In this document: one piece after another, positions 20,541 to 33,000 of the stretch
Layout of the letters: each line of letters begins with the position of its first letter
Numbering within the stretch: position 1 is the stretch's first letter
DNA from: Pisaster brevispinus
Taxonomy: Eukaryota > Echinodermata > Asteroidea > Forcipulatida > Asteriidae
Assembly (NCBI GenBank): GCA_023634235.1
Contig: JAMKCF010000029.1
Coordinates: 372,001-436,000, forward strand
Length of the DNA stretch: 64,000 nucleotides
Reading direction: 5' to 3'
The notes under the pieces: generated by a model
Seen by the model: the letters and a program-made list of their open reading frames with translations, nothing else
What the model was told of the DNA's origin: nothing
Database searches by the model: none
Program-made: the position numbers and the translations under genes

Positions 20541-22854
20541 AAGCCAATTGGAAATGACTGAGATCTGGGACATTGTTGTTTTGATTAGCGAGGTTTTAAT
20601 CGCAGAACTCTGAAATAAAGCGTTTTGTATCATGGCCGGAAGTGCGCTTTGACTTTGTTTGTAATTTCGGCCGCACTCGCTACACTTTTATCTTGACAGA
20701 ATGTACAGGCACTCGCGCAGAAGAAAATGCTCTGCTTTTAAGCTTCATTTTGATTTTTCATTTATATATGTGTTTGAGCAATGCTAGGTAATAAAAGTCA
20801 ACATTTTAATGAAATTTCTACGTGCTTTAAATTGAACAAATTTTAAAAGATACGTTTCTCTTATGAGTAAAATAGTATTGATGAACACTTTTCCCGCCCA
20901 TTTCTCTATAGCCCTGCGTTTGATTTGATTTTTCCGTGGCAGTTTCCAGTCGGGCATTAATAACAATCCCGCATAATTATAAAAAATCAACCACTTGGTG
21001 AAATTGACTTGATTTGGTATCTCTGTTTCAATTCACATTTTTTATGTGTTTCCATCAATGTAAAACTTACACATAAAAATAATATCACTTACCGGTTGTA
21101 AAATAGAAGAGAAAAAAATGTTTTAAATTCAGTGTAGAAAAGAGATCACGATTCAACTTATACAATAACTTATTGTAGTACAAGCCTCACAAGCTGTAAG
21201 GGATTGTACGGGTCGATAAAACAGCTTAATGCCAGACTTTTTAGGAGAGTGTGTCTCTAATGACAGACAGTATGACTAACACAGGGTAATGAAAGGTAAC
21301 AATAATGCCGCAAATAGATAGGTGATTGTCTTCTCTCAAATCAAGTCAGTAAAAATAATTGTAATCTCCAACATTAAAGAAGGAACGATTAAAATCAAGC
21401 AAGCGTGTAGGTTGCTCATCAAAGAAGTAGGCTCCGCCCGCCTGTTCGAAGCCCCGGGTGGTTTCGAAAAAAAGTGCACAGCGCCCTCAATTGACATGTT
21501 GCATGCTGCGCATGCATGCAGGGAGGAGACAGGAAGCAGTCCGAGAAATCGCGGTGAGTTTGATTTGTTTTCCCCCACTTTATAAATTGAAAGGTCGAAA
21601 GAAGGAAACTTGTAAATAATTGTCAGGTGGTAATTTCTTTACAATAGTTGAGTCTGCACGTTGTCTTTGTTACGTTGTATTTCAATAATTAACAGTTGCA
21701 AAATTGCACGCCATTTTTGGGCCGCTGTCAAGATCCTCAAAAAATCGTACTCACGTAACGTTAACGTCATCACAGAAACACCGAAGTAAAAGAGTAAAAT
21801 GTTGTTATCTCGTGGGAAAACCAAAATTCAGTTCAAGACTCGGAAAAAGCCATGCAGTGTTAAGGCTCAAAATCAACAATGGACCACAGGGACAGGCCTG
21901 ACGCCGGTGATTTAGTATCGTACCAGTAAACTCCAACCGGACTTGACCAAGTAAACACTAAACAGGGGGCGGGGCGCTGTCCCCTCCGTTTTCTGAAATG
22001 TTGACATCTATAATTTACGGTACCTCTGTAGTGCTAGTTTTTTAGTATAGAAGCGACTTGTAGTACTAGGGTTACCTCAGATGTCAAAAATAAAAAAAAC
22101 GGAGTAGGCCCTACAGCGCCTAAGTTACTGTTACTGGTTACACCTCGGCTCTAGTCTTAGTCTTGCCATGGAGGTAGCCACGGTCTTACATCCAGAAGTG
22201 GATTTTGCCGAGCACCAGCGTAGTCTACAACCGTACAAGTCTGTAACATTGAGATGCTTTTAAAACAAATAAAGAACTGACTCAAAAACGCGATGCGTGT
22301 GTGGTTCACTATAAGTTGTCACTAATCCAGGTCCGCGTGCATGCGCGATGCACACAAGGTTTATTATGTCTGGGAGTGCCTAAAGCAACAATTCTACAAG
22401 CCTTTCCACGTTGCTTAAAGAAGGCATAATTTGTCAATTTCTGATAAAGTAAGACCACAATAATTTTAGGTTAGCAAAATTCTATAGTCTAGCGATCTTG
22501 TGTTTTTTAATTGACAACTTGCTCCCCAGTGTAAATAATCTAATAAAACAGCATGTTGTAAATTAAACTGTGTAGAAAGTTTTTCCTCATTTTGATTCTG
22601 GTTAATTGTAAAACAATTTATAAACCAGAAACATTTTTGAGCCAAGCCCTTTATTCCTGTAATTTTTCCCCAAACTCAAGCACTTTGTTCAACAAAGAAG
22701 GGCCAATGTGTACATCTCAATTGGTAAAACTGAATGAAAGTTTTTCTTTGCTTTTAGTTAGACCACATTTTTGTGTATACTTAGCCCCTTTGTAAAAGAG
22801 GGGTCCTTTTTTGAACTGCCTGTCCAATTTCTTTAAAACGAAACTGGGTTGAGT
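20541..22854. other. Intergenic stretch with one GC-richer island
   Basis: Mostly AT-rich with no recognised exon. 21420-21565 is richer in GC (GGCTCCGCCCGCC, GCATGCTGCGCATGC) and ends in a donor-like GCG/GTGAGT. It could be a promoter and noncoding first exon for a plus-strand gene such as the receptor at 29975, but nothing proves that. Confidence 0.35.
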
Positions 22855-22996
22855 TAAAGCCCGGTTCATACTTCCTGCAAATGCTTAATGCGATTGAATT
22901 TTATTGTGTTTCAATTGGAAAACAGCGTTTACCGATTATTTTGTTACCAAAATTCACTTTGCATTCACAATCCCAGGAGTAATGAACCGGGCTTTA
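22855..22996. repeat. MITE-like element, family C
   Basis: TAAAGCCCGGTTCATACTTC at the left is mirrored by AATGAACCGGGCTTTA at the right. The element is about 142 bp. A related, longer copy lies at 50588-50768. Confidence 0.75.
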
Positions 22997-23182
22997 GGTT
23001 TACAGAGAGATTTTTCTCTGAAAATATTGTTTTATCAGAAGTAAAGTACTAAAAAATGAAAGGTCTTCAGGAAATGATATGTTGTAGTAACTTTTTGTCC
23101 AATTCAATGCAATATTTTATGAATTCCTGGTAAATTCTTATTCTGTAACGTTAAAGTTATTAATTGAACAGGGTTGGTAGAG

Positions 23183-23213
23183 CCATGGAGCTATAAAGTT
23201 TATAGCTCCATGG
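23183..23213. repeat. Perfect 15-bp hairpin
   Basis: CCATGGAGCTATAAA, one base, then TTTATAGCTCCATGG. A perfect palindrome able to form a cruciform. GGTAGAG lies just outside on each side. Confidence 0.9.
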
Positions 23214-23929
23214 TAGAGCTGACAAAATAGTCGCAGACAGTGTTCATGTTTTGTGGGATGAACCAATTTGCAAACTAAATAAAAAGTTTGGCTTTAAAAT
23301 CTGTTGTGTGTATCAGGAGAAACAGTGAGAAACCATGCATAATTTTCAGACAAAAACACAATGTCCTAAATGTTGGTTCTAACAACCGAAACCAGCTGTT
23401 GTTTTTTTTTTTAGGTTTCAGATGAAGTTTTCTCGAATATGATTTCATTTCAGAGGGAAATATTTTGCACAAAGAATGGTTCTAGTATCACTTTCATAAT
23501 CAGTAAGCTTTCAGACTAAAATTAAACAATGATGGATTTTATCATTCCAATTCTGTATGTACAGTGTATACCATTAACTTGTTTGTATTGCATGAACATT
23601 GTGGGAGACCTTAAAACTCAAAATTCAAAGCTTGGAGACTTTCCGAGATTGATTTTTCCAAGGTAAATAAAACAAAAGTCATTTTTTTAAAACAACATTC
23701 CATCAAGCAGGAAACTGGTTTTTTTTGACAGAGTTTGGGGAAAGTTCCAAAAAAATACTTTTAAACGCAATGTCGCAATTACTGTCGCTAATTTGGGAGG
23801 AACCAGGAAAGAAAACAATTTGGAAAATTTCCAAGAAAAATTAGATCTGTGCGTGTCTAGTCTAGTCATTTTAAAGAGGAGATCCCAAACTAAGTAGTTA
23901 AATTGTCAGCTCTTAAATCTAAAAGCTCA

Positions 23930-24330
23930 CTGGCGTGTCTTGGCCGAGTGGATAAGAGCACCGAACTCAAGCTCTGGTGTTTCTGATCAGCAGAGTGTGG
24001 GATCAGGTGGCACTTTTGTCCTTAAGCAAGACACTTAACCATTATGTTCTTCGGATGGGAGGTAAAGCCGTAGGTCCTGTGTGTTGTGTAATGCTTGTAA
24101 AAGCACCCAGTGCACTTATTGAGAAGGGGTTCGACCTGGTGTTCCTTGTTTGATTGGCTGCATGTTATGCAACAGCACCTTGTAAAACTTTACACGGTGC
24201 TATGTAAAAGAGTAAATGTCTATACTACAACACGTAGCTCCACACACACTATACCTTGTAGAAAAATACTGAGAGACGTAGGGACCTCACGGTAATATGC
24301 GCTATACAAGTGTTTATTTATTTTTTATTA
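23930..24330 (+). mobile_element. tRNA-derived SINE (Ser/Leu-like head), plus strand
   Basis: Head GTGTCTTGGCCGAGTGGATA, then AGAGCACCGAACTCAAGCTC; box B is degraded (GTGGGATCAGG). The body has AAGCAAGACACTTAACCATT and the tail GCGCTATACAAGTG followed by a T-rich run. Same family as the minus copy at 8100. Confidence 0.75.
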
Positions 24331-24455
24331 ATTTATTTTTGCCAGTTCTAATTCTGCAATGAATATTTACTTGTTTAAAGACCGACCGTCTGTTCCAAAT
24401 ATCACTTTTGCTTGTTTGGATTGCCGCAATGCACATAGGCCTGATAAACCTCCTA

Positions 24456-24961
24456 CAAAGGGGGCTCCAAGGTCAAACTGAGTTTTGTGATGCACTCACT
24501 TCCCAATCATGCCAATAGATGAGTCCTCATGAAAGTTAGGAACAATTACAAGTCTCCAAGCTCATGTTAAAATTTGATATACACTGTACTCTTTTAGAGC
24601 AAAATTTAAAATATGGTGTTGTAGGAATTCAAAAACAAATTGGTCTGTATTCCAAAGAGGTATTTCTGTGCAAGTCAAGAGGTCAATTTCTATGCCTTTT
24701 GGATTGAGTGTCATCAGAATTCAGGGAATAAACTGAAAATTCTCTGTACAAAAATGTACCATTTAAATGTTTCGAACGTTTTGGGATTTTGACAAAAACT
24801 GCACTTGAAGGGTATCAAACACAAAGGCATTTTACACCGTTTTAGCGTGAGGTTAGAGAGGTGTAATTCTCCCCACCCCCCATTATTTTCGTGAGGACTC
24901 TATATCTATTGGAAAATGAGGGGATCACAAAACTGCATTTGACCTTGGACCCCCTCTTTAA
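24456..24961. mobile_element. ~505-bp element with ~70-bp terminal inverted repeats, family D
   Basis: The left end GGGGGCTCCAAGGTCAAACT, then GAGTTTTGTGATGC and CCAATAGATGAGTCCTCA, is mirrored at the right end by TGAGGACTCTATATCTATTGG through GACCTTGGACCCCC. Left parts recur at 44970-45300 and 45975-46250 in the receptor introns. No coding capacity; a nonautonomous DNA transposon by structure. Confidence 0.72.
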
Positions 24962-25265
24962 ACCACTTAAATTTCATTTTTGCGACAGAATTTGTTGACA
25001 TTTTCACAGGTTGCTTTCATGGTGTGTTTCCTTGAAAACAACGAGAGGGAAAGGGAATTAATTTACTCTTTAAAAACCACACTGATGTACTCAATCCTTT
25101 TATATGGACAGGTTATTACACTTCAAGTATTCACAATGTGGTTAATAACTCATTCTAAATTTGAAGCCTGCTTAGTCTGTTATCTACTGTAGTCTACACA
25201 GTGAATGGAATTTAAGTATTGGAAGTGAAAGTTACTTTGAGTAGGGGCCTATTGTTTGAACAACT

Positions 25266-25405
25266 GGGCTCGATTTCACCAAGACCTAAGATTGATCTTA
25301 ACTGCTAAGTAAAGTGTGATGTCACAATACAAATCACTATGGTAATACTGACAATTCATCTTACATGTCTTAAGATGAATCTTTGTGCTTTGTGAATTCC
25401 AGCCC
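25266..25405. repeat. MITE-like element, family A, copy 3
   Basis: GGGCTCGATTTCACCAAGAC to TGTGCTTTGTGAATTCCAGC, with the core GTAAAGTGTGATGTCACAAT. Confidence 0.65.
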
Positions 25406-25439
25406 GCATTCTGTACCTTTAGCTAATTTGGAAGCTATT

Positions 25440-25740
25440 TTTTCCGGGAGCACTTGACCACAAGTCATCAGGGTGTGGGTTTGAATCCTGCAATTGATTC
25501 TCTTCACCCAGGGGTAAATGGGGACCTGCAAAGGCAGAGATGGTTTTTAGGATTGATTTAGCTTGGTGTACTTAGGCCTTGGCAGCACAGGCTGTGATGA
25601 TCTCCCAAGAGGAGCTGAGATGGTTTAATGAATGATGGCCCAGTGACTAGTGCCAGGGGGAATGTTCAGCTCCATGAGCGTCGCTGAGTGACACATTTGA
25701 GCTCTACATGTATAAGAAGCCACTAATATTATTTTATTGT
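25440..25740 (+). mobile_element. SINE-like repeat, plus strand
   Basis: Box B-like GGGTTTGAATCCTGC, then a body with AGGATTGATTTAGCTTGGTG, GCACAGGCTGTGATGATCTC and a short-triplet AT tail. The opposite-strand copy is at 30095-30310. Its box A is degraded. Confidence 0.65.
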
Positions 25741-28124
25741 TATTGAGTCCTGTCTTGGTGCAAAGAAAAACTTTGCAGTTGGCGAAGTTTTTCTATTTGT
25801 CAAGATGCATTCATCTGAAATATTGGAAAGCCTTTTCCTGCTGAAATAAGTATGCCTCTAGTGTGGCTCATAAAAAAACATGATTTGTTCTTAATTGTTT
25901 TGGGCGCAGGTCCCATGTTTGCGTGATCGTGGCAACTAATAACCAACACAACGGAAACCTACACTAAACGTCACGTTGGGATAATTCAGTGCCAGTCTGA
26001 TTGCAACAGGATCCTCTGTACAAAGAGGAAGTTGTGTGGAACCAAGTGACTTGTGAATCCATTACAGCTAAAAAGCCAAATTCTTTAAAACAAGGGTTTG
26101 CTCCATGAGCCAGCTGAGGAGGACATACTTTTATTTATGTCTTTTTTGTTAAGGTCTTTGGCATTTAATGTTTGTGGCATACATGTATCTTGAAGACGAA
26201 AGAGTATTTTCGAATGGAAAAACTGTAATTGTTGGAAAGTGCTCTTACTGTGCTAATAGAAAATAAAGCTTATTGCACTACATGCAAAAATATCAGAATT
26301 TTTTTGTAATATAAAGCAAAAACTTGGGGGTTTGTTTGTTTTTTTTGTTTTTTTACATCATCCCATTTCCATCAGCTACATGTGTGGTTAAACATGACAA
26401 ACAGCGCTGGTGGGCAATCAAAAATCTTATGGAAAAAACCCAACAACAACAACAGGCTACATGTACAATGTAGGAGTACTAACAACAACATTAACAGGTC
26501 TTTACAATTAAAGGAGAAAAGAAACAGAAAAAAAATCTTTGAACTATTAAAAAATGGTGCACAGCCTCCTTAAAACAGAGATTCTGATTTGTCACACTCC
26601 AATGTTTGGGGAGGAGAATTTCGGGGTGTGAAAACCTTCCTGTCAACAAATCTCCATTTTTACATCTGCATGTTCATGTATCTCAAATCATCTACGTTTG
26701 AATCATGCTTTAGTTTCAGGAAACTGTAAAAAAAAACAAAAAAAACTTTATCATCTAACGTGCAATGTTGATAATAAACACAGCTTTCCTTTTCTGTAGG
26801 AAATCGAGCTGTTATGACAAAGGAGAAGTTGTGCTCATTAGTGTAAATAGTTTCCCTGTTTGGATCAACTGCTCCTTCCTGAAGTGGATCATTATGTATG
26901 ACGAACCATGTTATATTCTCTGAAGTTATAAGTGTTGTATAAAAAGAACAGGTGTGTATGTGTTTTACAGTACATGAGTAAGTTTATAGACTCAGTACAG
27001 GCGCAGGCCTCAAAATAACCCTCAGCACGCACAGCAATTGCCCTGGTGCCATGTGCTTTTGCTGCGGTGCCCTTTGCAAAGTTCCAATACAAATTTACAT
27101 TTTCCTCATAGAGTGCCCCTTACCAGAGGAAAATTGCCGTGCCCCTTCAAGAGCGAAGTTCAAGGCCTGTTACAGGGCTGTACATATATTTGTGCGTGCA
27201 ATTGTTATTTATTGAAAGAGAAAAGTTAGTTTGATTCAATCTGAAAGCATTCTGGTTAAGTTCATACTGGTTAGTACCTGGGCCCAATTTCACAGAGCTG
27301 CTGAAACAGGAAATTGACAGAATTGCTTAACAATTTTCTGCTTAGCAGAAATGAGCAGGATACCAGTCACAAAGTGTACATGTGACATGGTGTTTCGGTC
27401 GGTAACCTTTACTCTGGTGCATGATTTTGTTGTGCATAACCCAGGTCTAGGGCAATGCAGTTTTTCTTTGGTGAAGGACACCTCTGTGGGGGGAACCTGG
27501 ATTGTTCAAGGGGCACTGAGGCAATGACTACAGAGGGATATGGAGGCAACCTCCATTGTTTTCATGTGTATCAAGCCTACAGGTTGCATTTGTCTCTTCC
27601 ATCCAAATTAGTGTTACCAAACTGAGACTGGAAGTGCAAAATTAAATGGTGCCTTTTCGGTATAGTGAGAACAGGTGTTTGGTAAATTGTTGTTGAAGTC
27701 AGGGAACCTAACAAAGATGACGGTAGAATGATAAAGGTCTTAAAGTGGGAGTGAATTTATTCTTCCTGCAGAGGACAAAACAATTTTATGTACCTACACC
27801 TTTAACAATACTATCGTACACATTTGTGTTTTCAAGCAAATGTGCTGTCACTTCCAATAAGGGACTGGATTCTTGTCCTAAAGAGTTGTGCATTTACTTT
27901 ATTAGCTTGTTCCACCCAGAACCCTGAACTGGAAATCTCCTATTTATTGTGTTCCGCTGTCAAGTGCTTTTGGCACAGGGAGAGCCATTACCAGAGTTCA
28001 GTCAGCACATAGAGTGAGCTAAAATTACACTCACAAACTGAATTATCTAAGCTGTACCCAGTACTTAAATAAATTGCTCCATGTTCCCTATAAAAAGTCA
28101 GTCAATCCCAAGTCAGTACATGGT
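25741..28124. other. Intergenic stretch with degraded repeats
   Basis: 26990-27180 contains a repeat with GGTGCCATGTGCTTTTG and GTGCCCCTTCAAGAGC. Related pieces occur at 30600-30710, 32650-32950 and 44560-44720. 27283-27400 is an inverted-repeat-like piece (CCCAATTTCACAGAGCTGCT) recurring at 38551-38690. I see no exon. Confidence 0.4.
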
Positions 28125-28300
28125 CATGGAGGTGGTGTTGTGGTTTATTGGTTAGAACGTCATTGAACTTAAGTTTTCGTGGCTGAGTCATTAGTAGTGT
28201 GGGTTCAAATCCTGGTTGTGACACTTGTGTCCTTGGGTGAGACACTTTAAACTATAATTGCTTCTCAGCACCCAGGTGTGTGGGTACTTTAAAAAAAAAA
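28125..28300 (+). mobile_element. tRNA-derived SINE, plus strand
   Basis: Box A-like TGTGGTTTATTGGTTAGAAC and box B GGGTTCAAATCCTGG, then GTCCTTGGGTGAGACACTTT as in the other Ser/Leu-headed SINEs. It stops at an A run. Confidence 0.7.
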
Positions 28301-29735
28301 TTTGATTCAGAGATACCAGAAAGAAGTTAAAAAAAATATTGGACTGTAGGGAACTTGCCAAATAGTTTACTGGCTTATCGCCAAAATTACTGGACTCTGG
28401 ACAGATGTCCGGTGTCCATTCACCGATTAAAATCATCACTGATTGTAGTTCACTGATCTTATGTTTACTGATTATTTGTTTAGCTGGTTGAACTAGAGTA
28501 TCATAATGTTGTCAAAATGAAAGGACTTTTCTTAAAATAAGAAATCTAGTTTACTTATATGTTTTTTTTAAAACCCAAAACACTTGACCAAGTTCCATTC
28601 AGTCATAATACTCAAACCACATCTAAAATCTCTCAGGGCCTCAGACCATTTCATTGACCCATTCATCAATAAGCATAAAACCAGGACATATGTCTGTGTT
28701 CTTAATATGGTGTTATCTTTCCCCCAGCTCTAGTAGATCCAATCTTCCGTGACTGTAAGCACAGTGTGTGCAGAGCAATCCCTGTATCTAATTGAAACGC
28801 CATACTGTTTCCCCATCAAGTCAGCCCAAAGGCCCTACCATGTGAATTTCCTGTCGTTGCTCATTGGATCTAGAATGAGGAAGTTCCTTCATGTACATAT
28901 TTCCCTTTTGGTTGAGTCTACGCTGGACGTAGTTTGAAGCTCGTTATAGCCAGACCTGTCTTTGTTTGAGGAGGAATCCATTTACATCCACACTGTGTAT
29001 CGAAACAGAAACAAAGTTTTGAACCGTAGAAGCTGAAGGTGGAGTGTAAGTTACTGAATCGGCAGGCTGAGTGTTTAGATTAGACTCAAGGATCTGCTGT
29101 TTGGAGAGCCAGCTTTCTTTTTAACTATCGGCTTAGGGAGTTCACTGATGTGTTGCGAACTGCTGAGGATGTCTCAGAGTACCCCTTCAGTTTGTAGTAA
29201 TTTGTGTAATCAAGGTATTTGGACAGTGTGACCAATTGGAAGGAAAGGATAACTCTTAACTTCACATTCTGTCAAAGTCGTCTTGCATGAAGTTGACCAG
29301 CTGTTGACCTGATTTCACCCAAGTCTGGAAGTGATCTGAATCTACACATGCGGCTACTTTTATATGTAGTGCATTTATTTAATGGGATCACCTCAGCAGC
29401 ATGATCAATGAGCAGTTTAACGGAATGAATTACAATATGGTTGAACTGCAGTATACTCGCCAAAGTTTGTGAAATCTAAAAAGGGGCATCAGCTCATCAG
29501 GTGATGTGCAAAATTAATTCAAAATATCCCAGTCGTGCTAAACACAACGAACTCACAGGAGAGAAAAAGAAAGATCTGTAAGTTTAATTTGAGTTGTACA
29601 CAACTCAGCAATTTGATCAAAGCACTAGGAAAAAGAGAACGAGGAAAGAGTAACTTCATAGAAACATTTGAAACCAAAGTACATGTAGTTCGACTCGTTG
29701 AGTTTGTTTAACATCCCTGTTCTGCAGTCTACATG
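28301..29735. other. Upstream region of the receptor gene, no exon seen
   Basis: No coding exon recognised. The 150 bp before the ATG at 29975 is less AT-rich and could be the 5' UTR. Confidence 0.35.
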
Positions 29736-29762
29736 TACAGTACAGTACAGTACAGTACAGTA
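29736..29762. repeat. (ACAGT)n microsatellite
   Basis: Five uninterrupted copies of a 5-bp unit about 215 bp upstream of the receptor ATG. Confidence 0.9.
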
Positions 29763-29974
29763 GCGCATGATTTATGTAATTGATGATTCATTGATGATGT
29801 GCCGGCAAAGTTTTGTAGCGTGTCACCGTTACTACCTGACGTGATTCAGCGAGCCACCGATTACACCAGCTAGGGGTGACACTCTCATGTCGGCCTGTTG
29901 ACGCCGACCGTCTCGGTCTCAAACAGTTGTTACCAATCTAGTGTTAATTACCACCTGTACTAAAACATACTTGA

Positions 29975-30053
29975 ATGGATCCTGTCCATGGATTGACTGG
30001 TGCACTTGGTGCTCTGGTCTTCTGGGGGTTTCTATCAGTGGTGGCAGGAAAAG
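29975..30053 (+). CDS. Tie: Tie-like exon 1: signal peptide
   Basis: Met at 29975. The frame starts MDPVHGLTGALGALVFWGFL and ends SVVAGK plus one base before the donor GTAAGA. It has a hydrophobic core and a small-residue cleavage region (VVAG). It ends in phase 1, as needed to join the phase-1 Ig exon at 34659. The neighbouring sequence has no competing upstream ATG in frame with a better leader. Confidence 0.75.
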
Positions 30054-33000
30054 GTAAGACACTGTTTAAAAAGCTTTTCAAATGCTGTCGGTATTTTAAT
30101 AATAATCCATGTAATAATAGTAGCTCCTTATATAGCACTCAAATCTGTTACTCAGTGACACTCATGGCACTCCAACATTACCCCTAGTCACCAGTCACTG
30201 GGCCATTTATTCTTTAAACCATCTCAGCTTCCTTGGGAGTATACAGCCTGTGCTGACAAATCTAAGGCACCAAGCTAAATCAATCCTTTCTTGTTAAGGA
30301 ACCATCCCTATCAGAATCCTTCAGCTCTTGTTCTCTGGCCTGTTTAATACATTTTACAGGACCTCAGTACAAGTTACTCTTACTGTAGGACTTGTGCGAA
30401 CCGAGGGGTAGACTTTGTGGGAAGGTTGGGGTGGGTTGGATTCAATAGGGTGAATGAACATCCAAAGGTTACATTCAATAACAATTATACACATTTTTGC
30501 TTTGAGACATGGTAAGTACTATAGCTGGCATCCACATCTATGATTGTGTACAAATACCCAGAAAAGTACGTCAGCCTAACCTTATTCTAATTCTTTACAA
30601 CCCCAAGGCCTGGAAATAATTACACGGACGCCATGGCCTCTTCTTGACCTTGGTGCCCCTTCAAAAGTTTCCCATTTCCCGAAGGAAGACCTGCAACCCC
30701 TAACAAAATTTCCTTTGTATAATGTAAACAGGTTTGTTTATTTTTGTGTACGCTTTACAAAATGACTCAAGAGTCACTATAAAGATTGTAAACACCATTT
30801 TCCAAACATGTTTTTGTTCTTCAATTTTTTTACAATAAAAGTTATGCATGAATTATGTCTGCCATATGGTTTAATGTGTACTGAATGAACTCTGTCGATT
30901 ACATACAGTAATGGGTTGAATCTACTGGTCTACATGTACATGTTAAAAGCTCATCAAATCCAATGAGCCTAATCTCGAGAGCTTGGTGTATTTTGGCACG
31001 TTAAATCTATAGAATGATTAACTGAATGTTCATATTTCTTTCTTTGTCCTTGATTTTTGGAAATATGTCATTTGCGCATATGGAAATGTATAATACGTTA
31101 TTAAAATTGATGAGGCATTACTTTATCATTGGATTGCTCAGAACCCAATTAGTGAAACTGATCCAAACGAAATTGTCACTGACACCCCGAACTGACACAC
31201 ATCACCCAAAATCAAAAAATAGAAAAATGTTTTTAAAAACTTACAGGATCTTAAGGAAGACTTTTGGCTGAGTTTATAAACAGCTGGTTGGCAGGAAGCT
31301 GGTTTTATTTTGATTAATTAGTCGCGTTTATTTAACCATTGCTTATCTTAATGCCTGATTTTTTACAGCTCAGATAACATTGTGTCCTCTCATCACCAAC
31401 GTCATAACTTAAATTCAATTAAAGAGCAAATTATCAAACATCCTTTGATATTATTATTGCCTGGCTCGGAAACTCAGAAAAAGTGCATTTTGTATGTTTT
31501 TCTTGCTAATATTTCGATTCTGAAATTCAAGAAGAGAAAAGGAAATGTTTACTGTTTCAACCCTGCGCCCTTCTTGAAAGGAATCATGTTTAGAAACTTG
31601 AAGGGGGAAAGTCACGGAAGTCAAGTCTTCAAGGAGATGTCTATTTTTGGCTGGTAGCCTGTGGTTAAAAGTGCACATAAATCCTCTCAGATTGGCGAAT
31701 CTATTTCCCTGTCTTTAATACCTCTGGCCGAAAGACATTTCCAACAATTACTTTACCAGTCACCTGACCTTCTTGTTCTTACTGGGGGCTTTTCTAGACA
31801 GCGTGACAGCGTTTGTATGCCCTGTACATTTTCATGAATATTGCCACAAGCTATAGTAAAGCCTGATAAGAGCTTGGACAAAAATCTGTGGGAAAATGTT
31901 AATATTGTTTTACTGAAATATTAGGTTGTGTGTTTACTGAAAAATTTGGGTTTGAATTGAATTTACTCTTTAAAAAACATATTTTGAAAATTCTTACTTA
32001 ATAATGTAAAATGTAATTTTAATTGATGTCAATGAAAGCAAAAGTGCAAATGAACTGGCTAATATGTCCTGTGCTTACTATGTCAAATTTCACGTTACTG
32101 CGACAATTTATTGTGTTTGAGAATGAAAAACTTCCAGAATGACTAAGAGTAAACCTTGGCAAGGGTTGATTGAATTATGTTAATCTACAAATGTACTCCC
32201 ATATGATGTCCACACATTCCCCCCAAGAGAGATTGTTCAAGTATGACTAAAAGTCATGCCAGGGTGGCTGTCACCGTCTTCAAACGATCAAAAACCATCT
32301 GGGTTTGACCCGGGCTTGACTGTATTAAATGTGAGCTGCAAACAGATAAATACACAAGCATCAGTTTGAGCTATGGTGTTATCTCAGACCTGTCAACTGT
32401 CCCTGTTTCTGCAGAAAGTTCCCCCAAAAAATAAACCAATCTTTGCATGTTCTGATGAACAAATTAGAACTCCCTGATTTTGTAAAATGTTTTCCTACAT
32501 GTATTTTGTTGCATGGAATTCTAAATATCACCCTGAATTGTTGCCAGCTCTTTTTTTCTACTGCACAGGCGCGCTTCATGTCCATTTTGTTGTTGGGAAA
32601 TGGCAGCAAGGCTTTGATTATAAAGCTGTTTACTAGTCTGCAGGCTTGGTTCTTCATTATTTTAAGGGCAAGACAGTTTTTTCCCTCAGTAAAGGGCACC
32701 TCTATGAGGACAATGTACATTTCTACTGGAACATTTTGAGGGGCATCAAGGAGGCACTGAACATTTTGTCTTTGGCAGGGCAGGGCCTTCTTCATCTTGC
32801 AAAGTGCATTTTCATTCAAGTCTATGGGGAACTTTCAGAGGGGCACCAACAGACCAAGCCCAAGACTAGGGCAAGAGAGTCCTCAGCCTCCATGGCCTCC
32901 ATGTCATATCAGTCCTCACCAAGGCATCTGGGGCGAATGTTGCCTCAGTGAAGTGGCAGGCCTAAGACACTTGTCAAGAGTGCTGCAAACTTTATTGAAC

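Noticed and set aside
21420..21565. Promoter and noncoding first exon of the receptor
   Set aside because: GC-richer with a donor-like end, but no transcript evidence and over 8 kb from the signal-peptide exon. Left as a possibility only.
32379..32819. 146-codon minus-strand open frame in intron 1
   Set aside because: Overlaps interspersed repeat pieces (GGGGCACC and relatives seen at 27, 30.6 and 44.6 kb). No domain, no splice logic.
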